From contig JARWIR010000018.1 of the NCBI GenBank assembly GCA_029959085.1, forward strand, positions 19,529,001 to 19,593,000: a stretch of DNA of 64,000 bases, in the 5' to 3' direction. The position numbers and the translations under genes were made by a program. Positions within the stretch are counted from its first letter, which is position 1, and each line of letters starts with the position of its first letter. The stretch is from Nemophila menziesii. Taxonomy: Eukaryota > Streptophyta > Magnoliopsida > Boraginales > Hydrophyllaceae. The notes under the pieces are model-generated. The model saw nothing but the letters and a program-made list of their open reading frames with translations, had not been told where the DNA came from and did no database searches. Shown one piece after another: positions 52,938 to 64,000 of the stretch.

Positions 52938-53710
52938 TGATGTCTCTATACTTGTTCTATATTAATCTAGTAATAAGACATCATTTTAGGTTCATTATGT
53001 GTTTAGTTGATGGATTTTTCCCATATATTGATATATTTCCATTTCTTAACTTGTTTTTGGAGAATTGTTACTTTTAGATCTATTTTGGTGTAATTTGCGT
53101 CTTAAGTGTGAAAATATTAGGTAAATGGACGATATTATATGCTAAAGCATGAATAAGAAGTCGAGGAAATGATATAAAATAAGAAATCAAGATTTAAAGA
53201 AAAAATAAGTCGGTTTTAGAAAGTGAAAGACTTGTCGACCAGATTTAGGAAGTGAATTGTTCAAGGTGTCACACGAGATTGACAAATACTCTGGAGGATT
53301 TCTTTTATATTCAAGTATTATTTAGATTTAGGAACGTGTGGACACTGACGGTTTGTAATTTGAAGCTGAAATGAATACGTTATTGATAGCTGGCGTGACT
53401 CGGACTAGTCAATTCTTGGAGGAAAACGTGTTTGGGTTGGACTATGTCACTTATACCTAAATCATGAGTCATGACCCATAAAACTTCCATGAACTTATGA
53501 ATATCATAATTTAACATTAGAAACAACTGGATAAGCGCTTGCTTTAATAGTTGAGATGTGTAGTTTGGAGAATAGCAGGTCAATTTGAATATTTACGTGA
53601 AGATTTAAAGAAGAGACGAGGAACAAAATTAGAAGTACAATATTGCAAGTTTAGAAAATTCTAGCCTAATTTAGACCTTGATTTGTTATATATAATTTAA
53701 AAGTCGAAAC
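52938..53710 (+). repeat. truncated Athila-like LTR
   Basis: It starts TGATGTCTCTATACTTGTTC and has the family's inverted partner AAGACATCATTTTAGG at about 52975. It then follows the order seen at 3010 and 18437 (TTGTTTTTGGAGAATTG, GTGTAATTTGCGTCTTAAG, ATTAGGTAAATGGAC). A weak TATA-like ATATATAATTT lies near 53690, after which similarity fades. There is no internal region or opposite end. Confidence 0.65.
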
Positions 53711-54655
53711 ATCAAAGTGTAGACAACATATTCCGCTTTTCGTAGAACCTTGAATCGACAAATTTCGATCTTGTATGAGAAATTTATGCCCAAAATACAA
53801 ACCAACTACTTGAAGTTTTTTTTTAATGGAACAATTTGTAAGTTTGTCTTGTTTCTAAGATTTGCACTTGAACCTTTTTTTTTCATCCTGAATTAAGCTA
53901 ATCTAGTTATTAATGCACATGCATCAAAACAATACACAAACCACTACAACAATATTCTCAACATATTGCATAATAGTCCTTGCAGAAATCCAGTTTGGGA
54001 TATTACCATAAATCAAATTACTTATTTCTCCAAATTACTGCTTAACGAAAATCCATCGTGTTCATATAGATAAACCACATGTATTACAATTAAGATTGAT
54101 TGATTGATTATAAGTACAATTTTTAACTCGTAACAATTGCTACTCTGAACTTTGTATTACTTGTCTTATAGCCAGTTAACATATTTTGTTCATTGTTTAC
54201 AAGAATCCAATAGAATTACAAAACTTTTTTTTTTCAAATTAAACACAAGTTCTTAATATAGAACTTTAAGCATGTTTGTGAGCAACAAGTAGTTTAAATA
54301 AAAAAGGGTCGTCAAAGTATAGTAGTAAACACCAAATCCCGTCAAAGTATTAAAAACCAAAAGACCTTTTGCATAACTCATGAGTACAGTTGAAGATAAT
54401 TTCTTCACGGTATATTTTAACTCGAACAAGTCCTTGCAACACCTTTCACATTTCTTCGATTTTGCAGGTGTTTTACTCGAGATAACTTCCCTTATTTTAT
54501 TTTTTTATTTTTTTGGACGCTAGATAACATCCCTTATTTCTTCGTCTTCTTTGATGGCTCTTCAATATAGGAACTAAAGTTGACTTTATGAATTTTCTTT
54601 ATTGCTACTTTATCATTAGTAGGTGTATCAGTGGTTGCACAATCAACTCCATAAC
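53711..54655. other. AT-rich spacer
   Basis: No gene, RNA or repeat end is recognised between the truncated LTR and the copia element. Confidence 0.5.
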
Positions 54656-54660
54656 TCCCC

Positions 54661-55510
54661 TGTTGGACAAATGGGATTCTACCCAAGTGTTGACCATGTT
54701 TATGATGTTAGTCGATGACTCAATTTAAATGAAATGATTCGAATATTAATACGTTTATTCAAGTCGTAAAGATTAACGTAATATATTCACTTGGTTAAAA
54801 TCATTTGAAATTGAATGAGAAATTGAGTCATGTAATTTGGAGAAATTAAAAGAAAAAATAATAATATATGTTATTTTATTTTTATTTTTTTATAAAACAA
54901 AGAAAGAAAGAAAAAAAAGGGCTTTGTTGGGCTTTTGGGCCTTAGGTCCATGACCATTAGCTTTGTTGGGCTTTTGGGCCTTAGGTCTATACCTTTGTTG
55001 GGCCTTAGGTGGGGTATAAACTTGGACCATCATCTTTGTTGGGCTTTTGGGCCTTAGGTTCATACAATCTGGACCAGCCCAAGTTTTTTGGTCTTTTAAG
55101 TAAACGTTCTATCTTAAATTAATACAACGTAACTCCAAAATGAAACATCATAACCTTTAGCAAGCCACCTTTTCATTTTCTATAAATAGTTGGCCAACTA
55201 AACCATTTTCTTCAATTCATGTTTCAAAGCATTAAAATTATAAGAGAGAGATAGAAAGAAGCAGCATTATTAAGTTTGTTGAAATTCTTAAGAATTCGTG
55301 TGTCAGTTCTTTTGAATAGTTTTGTCGTTGTATCCTGGAGGTTGAAGCCAGCAAACGTAAGACACCTGTACGTGGCCTAAATACCTTAAAGACATCGGAT
55401 CCAATCCGAGCCTCGACAAGTAAAGTTATTTATTTATTTATTTTTATTTTATTTTATTTCTGCATTAGTTTCTATATTGTTTTACTGGTATATACAAATA
55501 AAACACAACA
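54661..55510 (+). repeat. copia 5' LTR
   Basis: This LTR is 850 bp, with a TATA box, CTATAAATAG, near 55181. It contains an extra ~42-bp repeat unit (CTTTGTTGGGCTTTTGGGCC, three tandem-like copies near 54922-55065) compared with the 3' LTR. Confidence 0.95.
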
Positions 55511-56339
55511 ATTTAATGTATTTACGATTCACGTTGTATAAACCAGAAAACATTTTCTCTTTATGTTTTTATAAACTTTACTTTTACGAAATTTCTGGGT
55601 CTGTGTATACAGAACATGAATATTACATTCTATTTCTTTTCTCGTATTCTAATTTCTAGGCTTGTGTATACATACTAGAAAAATACTCGCTTACTAACGT
55701 CATATTACGTTGTAATATTAGTGTGTTTTTAACAACTAATATCAATCTTGCTAGTATCTGCATACTTGTCGAACCTTGTGGTTTAAAATTTTTCCGCTAA
55801 AAGAATTCTTAATTGATTGAGATTCTTCTTTTACGTGAATTGATTATCTCTTTTAATTTCTTCGATCCCCTACAACAAGAATATAAAAACTTGGGGGACT
55901 AACAAGAATATAAAAACTTGGGAAATTAAAATTAATTTAATCATTTTGTCGTAAGAAAGAATCAAGTTTTTGTGTTGTCTTTTAGTGAGAAAGGTTGAAT
56001 AATTCGTTTGTTTGAATTATCTATAATATTGTGTAATCCTTGGTAATTGAAATGATGTCTACCAAGATAAACAATATGTCCAGAAATGATGGAATCGATA
56101 ACAACATACCATCAGCAATTTCACTTATGTAAAATACATTTATGGGACATGATCCCGACTCTTATAGACTCGTTGAGGAGTCTAAGAGGTTAAATAGAAA
56201 GACTATCTGTATAAAGGAATAGATGGGCGAAATCACAGAGGGTAAAGGCAATTCCATGAAAGGAAAATAAGGCCAAGCAACCATTACTAAGATCAAATAA
56301 GATTGATTTTACTACATTAGTTTCTAAGTAAATTTGGTT
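55511..56339 (+). pseudogene. copia leader and gag remnant
   Basis: Long non-coding leader, then a gag start near 56053 (MMSTKINNMSRNDGIDNN) that stops after about 25 codons. Only scattered pieces follow (GHDPDSYRLVEESKR near 56140). The capsid and zinc-knuckle parts appear deleted. Confidence 0.6.
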
Positions 56340-59296
56340 GGCAATACCGAACACTGGTGGGTGGATACTGGGGCCACCTGACATGTATGTTCAAGACATA
56401 CAAAGTTGCAACTACTGAAGAGACTTTATGTATGGGAAATTTCTCTACATCAAATGTAGTTGGATCTGGAATCGTTATTCTAATAATGACTTCTGAAAAA
56501 GAGTTGAGTCTCTATAACGTTCTCCATGTGCCTGACATTAGAAGGAATCTAGTTTCAGGTTCGTGATTGAGTAAGAATGGATTCAAACTAGTATTTATTC
56601 TCACTAAAGGTGGGATATTTGTGGGCAAAGGGTACCTATGTGATGGTTTATGTAAGATGAATGTAATGACCATAGTACCTACCAAAATGTAACCGAGAAA
56701 GTAATATATCCTTGACTCGCCTTATTTATGGCACGGTAGATTAGGAGATGTTAATTTAAGTTCATTAAATAAGCTAGTAGACGTCGGGTTACTATCTAAT
56801 GTGAACTTCAATTCTCAGAAGGAATGTGAAGTATGCGTTGAGTCAAAATTAACAAAAACCTCATTTAAATCTATAGAAAGGACTTTGGTACCTTTAGAGT
56901 TAATTCACAGTGACAAATGTGACTTGAAATTTGTGCAAACTAAAAGTGGTAAAAAGTATTTCATAAATTTCATCGACGATTGCACAAGGTATTGTCAAAT
57001 ATACTTGCTTCGAAGTGAGGATGAGGACTCAGAAGCATTTATGCAATACAAAAATGAAGTTGAGAATCAACTAAATAAAAAATATTAAGAATCTTAGAAC
57101 AAATGGGGGAGGAGAATACGTGTCTCCTTTTGATGAGTTTTGTGCTAAACATGGAATCATCCATCAAACCACGGCCCCCTACTCGCCTTAACAAAACGGG
57201 ATTGCTGAACGTAAGAATCGCACGTTGAAGGAAATGATGAATGCCTTGCTGATTAACTTAGGGTTACCACAGAACTTGTGGGGAGAGTCTATGCTCACCG
57301 CAAATCACATCCTCAACAAGGTACCACACAAGAAGGTAGATAAAACTCCTTACGAATTATGGAAAGGAAAACCACCTTCCTTCAAATACTTAAAAGTGTG
57401 GGGATGCTTGGCAAAGGTAGCACTTCCTGCTCCTAAAATTGTCAAAATAGGACCAAAGACCATCGATTGCGTCTTTATTGGATATGCTCACAATAGTGAT
57501 GCATATAAATTCTTGGTACACAAATCTTGTCATGTTGACATTAACGTCAATACGGTGATTGAATCAAGAAATGCACATTTCTTTGAAACAAACTTTCCGT
57601 ACAAGACCACACCAGAATCTGGTTCCTTGAAAAGAACACGTGATGCAATTCAAGAAGAGCAAGATCAAGAATCATTTCCAACTGAAAAGCAAGATAAAAA
57701 ATCATTCCCAAATGAAGGAGAATCAAGAAGAAGTAAGCGGATGAGAACCTCTACGTCTTTTGGTCCCGACTTTCTATCTTACATGCTAGATGACGAATCG
57801 CGAACATTTAAGGAGGCTATGTCAAACCTTGACCCCCCATGCTGGAAAGAAGCGGTAAATAGCGAGATAGATTCCATTATGCAAAACCGTACATGGGAAC
57901 TAGTGGATCTCCCTCCTGGGAATAAACCACTTGGATGCAAATGGATATTCAAGAAGAAACTAAAGACCGATGGGTCTATTGAAAAATACAAGGCTCGCCT
58001 TGTTGTAAAACGTTATAGTAAAAAAGAAGGACTTGACTATTTTGATACTTATTCTCCAGTCACGAGAATATCATCCATTCAAATGTTAATCGCTATAGCT
58101 TCAATATACAAGCTCGAAATACATCAGATGGATGTAACAATCGCCTTCCTAAATGGAGAACTAAATGAAGAGATATATATGGAACAACCTGATGGTTACG
58201 TAGTTCTAGGTAAGGAGAAGCAAGTATGTAAGCTTGTTAAATCTTTATATGGTTTAAAATAGGCACCGAAGCAATGGCATGACAAATTTGATAGATTCAT
58301 GATCTCAAATGATTTCAAGATCAATGAATGTGACAAATGCGTTTATGTAAAACGAAATGAGACAGGATATGTCATTGTCTGTTTATATGTGGATGATATG
58401 TTAATCATTGGAAGTAACAATGATGTGATTAAATTCACCATAATGATGCTTTCAAGTAAGTTTGACATGAAAGATCTAGGCCTTGCGGATGTTATTTTGG
58501 GTATCAAGATTCTCCGAACGTCTGAAGGTATTATACTATCTCAGTCACACTATATTGAGAAAGTATTAAACAAATTTAGTAATGGCGACACAAATATCGC
58601 CAAGACACCTGTTGATGTAAATTTACATCTTGCTAAGAACACTGGTGATATGATCAACCAGTTGGAGTACTCTCGGATTATTGGGAGTCTTATGTACTTA
58701 ACGAACTACACTAGGCCAGATATAGCACATGCATTAAGTAAGCTAAGTAGGTTTACACATAATCTAGGGAAGAACCACTGGATTGCTATTGTAAGAGTTC
58801 TAAGGTATCTTAGATACACTATGAACGAAGGGCTGTTGTACACAGGATATCCAGCTGTACTAGAAGGATACAGTAATGCAAACTGGATATCAGACTCCAC
58901 CGACTCAAAATCCACAAGTGGATTTGTCTACATGTTAGGAGGAGCAGTTCTGTCTTGGAAATCCACTAAGCAAACGTGCATAGCCAGATCCACAATGGAA
59001 ACTGAGTTTATAGCTATAGACAAAGCTGCTGAAGAAGCCGAGTGGCTTTGGAATTTCTTAGATGATATTCCATTTGGCCAAAGCCAGTGTCAGCTATCTG
59101 CATACATTGCGATAGTCAAAGTGCCATTGGTAGGGCACTAAATGAAATGTATAACGGTAAGTCTAGACACATACATCGTAGACACAATACCGTTAGACAA
59201 TTGCTCTCAAACGGAGTTATCACAATGGATTATGTTCGATCAAAGGATAATATAGCGGATCCACTGACCAAAGGTCTACAAAGAGAGCAAGTGTGA
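56340..59296 (+). pseudogene. copia pol: protease, integrase, RT, RNase H
   Basis: Protease: WWVDTGAT followed by a TGA where Ser is usual, near 56360-56385. GAG-pre-integrase: HGRLGDVNL near 56733. Integrase: ECEVCVESKLTKTSF, IHSDKCD (first Asp), FIDDCTRY, TNGGGEYVS, and NGIAERKNRT (Glu) after a TAA near 57188. There is a frameshift near 57086. Reverse transcriptase: CKWIFKKKLKTDG, ARLVVKRYSKKEGLDYFDTY, MDVTIAFLNGEL, a TAG at 58260-58262 in LYGLK(Q)APKQWH, and the catalytic CLYVDDMLI near 58385. RNase [29 protein letters not shown], then a frameshift near 59090 and [23 protein letters not shown]. At least three stops and two frameshifts, so inactive. Confidence 0.92.
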
Positions 59297-59953
59297 GTGT
59301 TGTCAAGGGGAATGGGTCTTAAGCCTACGAAAGCTGAGTTGCCATGATGGGAACCCTACCTAGCAGAATGGAGATCCCACAATCTAGGTTCAAAGGGAAA
59401 ACTGAATCATGAAACTGCAACTTGGTGTGACGCACTGTGGGGAGACCTCCCAAACCATTCCTAGGACAAAATTAAACAGTGCTACTTGTAAAAGTGAAGG
59501 ATAAGTTAAACTTTTAATGGTTTTTGTATCTTAGATAACATAAGATAGAGTAATGCAGAATACTCTCGACAAGAGACCACCTATATGAATAAAATGGGTA
59601 GGGCCGCCCTACGAGAATTTTTTAAAAGGCGAAATTCTCCGACGGTTATTCATGAAATACCAGGAGTTGTCCAGGGCCGTAAATGGACACAACCGTGAGA
59701 ACCAAATAATGTTTGAAAGTATACTATGTAAGTTCTATTGTCTTGGTTTACACAAAAGCTGAATAGTTCAAGACATCACGTTCATTAGTTAGCAAGTAAA
59801 CCCGATAGCTCTTACTATAGAAGGTTCAAGGCCAAAAACTACCTTTCTCGATGTAGTATTCTTCTATGCTTCTCTCTCGCTCTCTCCCAAGTGTTTAGCA
59901 TTCTTTTGCATAATATTTTAAGGTGGTTAGTCAATTTTCATTCATGTGGGGAT
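59297..59953 (+). other. copia 3' UTR
   Basis: Non-coding tail between RNase H and the 3' LTR, including an imperfect palindrome, CGAGAATTTTTTAAAAGGCGAAATTCTCCG (two arms at 59611-59619 and 59631-59639), and the polypurine tract before the LTR. Confidence 0.7.
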
Positions 59954-60758
59954 TGTTGGACAAATGAGATTCTACCCAAGTGTTGACCATGTTTACGATG
60001 TTAGTCGGTGACTCAATTTAAATGAAATGATTCGGATATTAATACGTTTATTCAAGTCGTAAAGATTAACGTAATATATTCACTTGGTTAAAATCATTTG
60101 AAATTGAATGAGAAATTGTGTCATGTAATTTGGAGAAATTAAAAGAAAAAATAATAATATATGTTATTTTATTTTTATTTTTTTATAAAACAAAGAAAGA
60201 AAGAAAAAAAAGGGCTTTGTTGGGCTTTTGGGCCTTAGGTCTATACCTTTGTTGGGCTTTAGGTGGGGTATAAACTTGGACCATCATCTTTGTTGGGCTT
60301 TTGGGCCTTAGGTTCATACAATCTGGACCAGCCCAAGTTTTTTGGTCTTTTAAGTAAACGTTGTATCTTAAATTAATACAACGTAATTCCAAAATGAAAC
60401 ATCATAACCTTTGGCAAGCCACCTTTTCATTTTCTATAAATAGTTGGCCAACTAAAACCATTTTCTTCAATTCATTTTTTAAAACATTAAAATTATAAGA
60501 GAGGGATAAAAAGAAGCAGCATTATTAAGTTCGTTGAAATTCTTTAGAATTCGTGTGTCAGTTCTTTTGAATAGTTTTGTTGTTGTATCCTGGAGGTTGA
60601 AGCCAGCAAACGTAAGACACCTGTACGTGGCCTAAATACCTTAAAGACATCGGATCCAATCCGAGTCTCGACAAGTAAAGTTATTTATTTATTTTTTTAT
60701 TTTATTTTTGCATTAGTTTCTATATTGTTTTACTGGTATATACAAATAAAACACAACA
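59954..60758 (+). repeat. copia 3' LTR
   Basis: This LTR is 805 bp, nearly identical to the 5' LTR apart from the missing 42-bp unit and scattered substitutions. A TATA box lies near 60436. Confidence 0.95.
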
Positions 60759-60763
60759 TCCCC

Positions 60764-61337
60764 TTCCCTACAACGTACAAGATTTTATACCTATTAGTCT
60801 CCCTATATTTTATGCAAAACTCGATATCCTTAGTGATCTACATATTAATTAGACACAATAATTAGACCTTCAGGGCATTTATTTCTAAAACTACAACAAC
60901 AAAGCTTTGGAAAAAATAAGCATAATTTTTTTAATCAATTCTTTTTAATTAGGTAATAAATTCATTCAAATACACAAGCACGCTATTAAGTTTAGTATGT
61001 TAATTTCAGAATTAAGACTTTTAACGTGAATTTTATTACTATAAAACTTTGTATTTTTAAATATATCTCTTCTTATCCATTGGGTAGCAGTGTTGTTGGA
61101 AGATCGATGACCAGCTATGCCGTTTTTGGTAGGATAGTGGCTGGTTTGCTGGCAGATTTCTTTTGTTTAAAGTTTGGGAGATCGACGACATGAGGACTTG
61201 AGAAAAAAATGGTTGCCGGGGTATTCACTTTGATAGGAAGAGTATAATCGTTTTTTAATTAGTTGATATGTTTTTGTTTTGTTTTTTATTATCTTTATAT
61301 ACTAAAAAGCAATGACTTACGTCTAAAAGTGAGGTGT

Positions 61338-61372
<35 letters not shown>

Positions 61373-61610
61373 GGTTATAAATATAAATTTGGATGGGTGT
61401 TCATATTCTGGGATACATTTTGGTGGGTGTTACTCTTGTATGATGCTATGTCATTGATGCACTTTGATATGATCTTTTCCGAGATTCAAGAAAAGGAAAA
61501 AAGACCAAAAAAGAAAGAAAGAAGAAAAAATTGAAAATGAGTCAACATGAATATTTACATAAAAAATAAGACTCGTGTTTGACTTACAAAGGGAAAGAAC
61601 ATAAAAAAAG
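60764..61610. other. AT-rich spacer
   Basis: No supported gene. A (TA)n run of about 32 bp lies at 61341-61372. A stretch at 61090-61200 (GGAAGATCGATGACC... and GGGAGATCGACGACATG) looks like repeat debris. Confidence 0.5.
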
Positions 61611-62375
61611 TGAAAATAAAAGAATCTGGCAAGTGAATGATGTGAACATCAAAAGAATTTACTTTTTGGCATTTGGGGATGGTAATCAATACATAAAAAA
61701 GGGGATGAGTGAATACATCTTACTCCCTCCGTTTCAAAATGTTTGTCCACTTTGCTTTCACACGAATTAAGAAAAATAATAATTGCAATCCCTATTACAA
61801 AATTACCCTCCATAAAGTGTCTTGATATCTTAAATGTGTATTGGAAATATACATTTTAATTTTTTAATAGGGGTAGTAATGGAAAAAATTGGGAAAAGTG
61901 TCTTGAAATACTAAGTGGACAAACATTTTGAAACGCCAATTTTAGTAAGTGGACAAACATTTTGAAACGGAGGGAGTATGAGCATAACTCAAGTTCTTAG
62001 GCGGTTTGTTGTTTGATTAGTGAGGAGAGGGCCAAAAGCTTACTTTACATTTCCCAAATATATTTATCATACCTACCCTAAGCCTATGATATAACCAAAA
62101 AGAATATATGATTTGTAATTATGTGATGGAATGACAAATGAGCAGAGAGGAAGTAAATAAGTAAGTAGGCCACTATACGTCATGGAAGGATCAAGGATCA
62201 CCTTATAATCGCCACTTCAAACAAAGTATTCTAGACCCCCTTTGTGCATTGCTATGCTAATCCTTCTTGGATATTAACATGTTGATTATGTGTATGATAG
62301 TATATTATGTGAATTATTCTTGAGTAGGACCCTATTAGACTTGTGTACATTCTTTTCTTGGGATTATTACATGCT
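61611..62375 (+). repeat. Athila-like 3' UTR fragment split by a MITE
   Basis: The right part, 61979-62375, matches 2545-2900 of the first element (CATAACTCAAGTTCTTAGGC, GTGAGGAGAGGGCCAAAAGC, CCTAAGCCTATGATATAACC). The left part, 61611-61720, weakly matches the sequence just upstream of that block (GGCAAGTGAATGATGTGAAC). The Stowaway element lies between them. There is no coding part or LTR. Confidence 0.65.
61721..61978. mobile_element. Stowaway-type MITE (Tc1/mariner)
   Basis: The element 61723-61976 (254 bp) has long terminal inverted repeats (CTCCCTCCGTTTCAAAATGT at the left; ACATTTTGAAACGGAGGGAG at the right, a perfect match over 20 bp and beyond) and is flanked by the TA dinucleotide (61721-61722, 61977-61978), the Stowaway signature. 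Near the right end the inner terminal sequence AAGTGGACAAACATTTTGAA occurs twice in tandem. It is non-coding. Confidence 0.95.
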
Positions 62376-62910
62376 TTTAGGGTTGCTCACGGGTCGGCTA
62401 ACCGACCATAGGGGTCTAAACATAACTCTAAGGCATGGGGTTTGACAACTTAAAACCCTGAAACCAACCCTAAAAGGCTACATCGTTGCGGTTTGGGTTG
62501 ATGTAGTTTGGGTCGGGTTTGGGTCGGGTTTGGGTTAGTTTCAGTTTTAGTCAATTGTAGGTCAACCAACTAAATATACTTGAAAAAACGTGAAAATTCA
62601 AAAGTTAAATACTTTAGTTAGTACACTCCTAAAAATATTACACAAAAGACACAAAGTCTGAAATATAAATTATTATTATTATTTTTTTGTCAGAGTCTGG
62701 AATATAAATTACAATTTGCTAAAAAATACACCTTATGAAACTTATGCAACCTCAGATGTGCAAAATGACTTCCAAAATGTACATGCAAGGTTTCATTTGC
62801 TTGATTACTTCCAGAATGTACTCAAAGTGATGCAAAATCTTGCAATTAAACACTAAAAATGAGAAGATTTATTTTAGTACATTGCCTCAGATTATAATTT
62901 CTTCATTGGC
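62376..62910. other. spacer with hAT-MITE-like stretch
   Basis: At 62378-62545, TAGGGTTGCTCACGGGTCGG and repeated TTTGGGTCGGGT recall the subterminal CGGGT-rich ends of hAT MITEs such as the one at 11969. No matching second end or target duplication is seen. The rest is AT-rich. Confidence 0.35.
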
Positions 62911-63750
62911 ATGTATTCAATGTATGTTGGTGAAGGAGAAGCTTTATTACGTAATACATTTCGAAGAGCGAGACTTACAGCACCAAGTATAATATTTTTC
63001 GATGAAACTGATGTGATTGCTACTAAACGGTAAGTAATCTCTTTCTATGTGGGGCCCACTTGTTTGTTTTTTTATTTTTTAATTTTTTTTAGAGGAGGGA
63101 GTTCAAGTGCAGTTGGTGAGAGGCTTTTATCTACTTTATTTACCGAGATGGATAGTCTAGAACAAGCTAAGGTAATTTGTTTATTTATTATTCTTTTTAA
63201 TATTTATATTTATTAAATATAGGGAATACTAGTATTGGCTGCAACGAATCGCCCTTATGCGATTGATGAACCGCTTATGCAACCTGGACGATTCGATCTT
63301 GTAAGAACTTAAGTTTTAATTATTTAAAAAAAATAAGTATGTGTATGTTTTAGGTGTTATATGTGCCACCACCAGATAAGGAAGCGGGATATGAAATAAT
63401 GCAAGTACATACACGTAACATGAAAGTGAGTGAAGATGTTGATTTAATGAGGAAAGCAGAAGATAATGAAAATTTTACAGGGGCAGAATTGGAAGGTCTG
63501 AGAAGATATATCTGCAAATTTGGTGAGTGATCGTCATTTTCTAATTGTCCAAGTGTCGCTTAAACCACGTCTTACGAAAGAGGAGATTGATTCGTATTCT
63601 TCGTTTATGAAGAATACTTGTCTAGGCCCACGTGAAGTTGAAATCAGTTATGAGGGGAAGAAGAAGAGTTTATATGTTTTGAAAAGTTTTGTAGTTGGAA
63701 TTGTTGGAGTAGTTTTACCTGTTGGTGTGAAGTGTGTCTTTGTCTACTGA
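62911..63750 (+). pseudogene. truncated CDC48B duplicate (exons 9-12, introns kept)
   Basis: This region matches 43046-43970 of CDC48B, starting inside exon 9 (TATTCAATGTATGTTGG) and keeping all three introns, so it arose by DNA duplication and not by retrocopying. Damage: Walker B DEAD changed to DETD, MRPGRFD changed to MQPGRFD, DEAL changed to DEPL, a 6-bp loss in the Ser run of exon 10, and a 29-bp deletion in exon 12 (around 63499) that shifts the frame. No module 1, start or promoter. The hydrophobic C-terminal coding stretch is still readable. It is cut at about 63751 by LTR-like sequence. Confidence 0.93.
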
Positions 63751-63751
63751 T

Positions 63752-64000
63752 TGTTGGGATTTAGATCAATTGTTTAGATTAATTGTTATTATAAATTCGA
63801 TCATGCTCTTTTGGAGAAGTGGAAAAAATTAGATTAAAGTATTAAATAAATCTATCATTTCCTATTCTTTTGAAGAAGTGAGAAAATCACATTTTTGTAC
63901 ATGAAATGTCTCATGTAGGAGGAGATGGAAAAAAATATTAATTTAAGTTAGCTCTATCATCTATTATTTCCAAAAGAACTAAAGACTCTGGATACCAAAA
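63752..64000 (+). mobile_element. possible start of an LTR element, cut by the window edge
   Basis: The CDC48B duplicate stops abruptly at TGTTGGGATTTAGATC, which resembles the TGTTGGGATTTGACTC start of the TRIM LTRs. The following 230 bases contain repeated GAAGTG(A/G)GAAAA phrases. No second end is visible. Confidence 0.45.

Larger units (their letters stand above)
54656..60763 (+). mobile_element. Ty1/copia retrotransposon, decayed
   Basis: The element (54661-60758, 6.1 kb) has LTRs 54661-55510 and 59954-60758, TGTTGGACAA...ACACAACA, and a perfect 5-bp target duplication, TCCCC (54656-54660, 60759-60763). Domain order protease, integrase, reverse transcriptase, RNase H defines copia. Gag is nearly gone and the pol frame is broken by stops and frameshifts. 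A purine tract, ATGTGGGGAT (59944-59953), precedes the 3' LTR. I see no TGGTATCAGAG primer site after the 5' LTR; the sequence there is ATTTAATGTATTTACG. Confidence 0.95.

Noticed and set aside
1..64000. A defence-type or operon-like multi-gene system
   Set aside because: Only one spliced host gene is present; all other coding regions belong to identifiable retrotransposons.

Overview
This is nuclear DNA from a flowering plant, most likely a eudicot. Three things point there: one spliced 12-exon host gene encoding a CDC48B-type AAA ATPase, a full range of plant transposable elements (Athila-like gypsy, copia, TRIM, L1-type LINEs, a tRNA-derived SINE, hAT and Stowaway MITEs), and AT-rich spacer. 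I cannot name the species.

Layout. 1-4805: 3' half of a plus-strand Athila-like gypsy element that lacks integrase. 5848-8233: a non-coding TRIM-type retrotransposon present as LTR-internal-LTR-internal-LTR inside one 5-bp target duplication. Its third LTR carries a long GAA array and a nested SINE. 10025-11526: an Athila-like 3' UTR fragment ending in a GGT-rich array. 11961-12688: a hAT MITE with a perfect 8-bp target duplication. 12762-18150: a minus-strand LINE with an intact 1396-codon ORF2 and a 13-bp target duplication. 18437-21770: remnants of two Athila-like elements. 22341-41037: a second, decayed LINE whose ORF2 is split by a minus-strand Athila-like element (25604-38249, 5-bp target duplication). 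41426-43990: the CDC48B gene. 44369-48046: a hAT-like non-autonomous element with a 72-bp minisatellite. 48-54.6 kb: sparse DNA with a LINE relic, an LTR relic, a degenerate short tandem repeat and a strong hairpin. 54661-60758: a decayed copia element (5-bp target duplication). 61611-62375: another Athila 3' UTR fragment, hit by a Stowaway MITE. 62911-63750: a truncated, intron-containing CDC48B pseudogene. 63752 onward: a probable start of another LTR.

How it works together. Only CDC48B looks like a host gene; the rest is a record of successive insertions. Several insertions can be ordered by nesting: SINE into TRIM, Athila into LINE, Stowaway into an Athila fragment, and an LTR-like sequence into the CDC48B pseudogene. 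I see no operon-like or defence-type system. The least ordinary points are the three-LTR TRIM, the ATGA overlap of ORF1 and ORF2 in two different LINEs, the unusual ORF1 of the intact LINE, the palindromic repeats and repeated GACGGG motifs in the Athila family, and the C-terminal hydrophobic segment of CDC48B. Boundaries come from reading the sequence by eye. Domain names come from recognised motifs, not from database searches.
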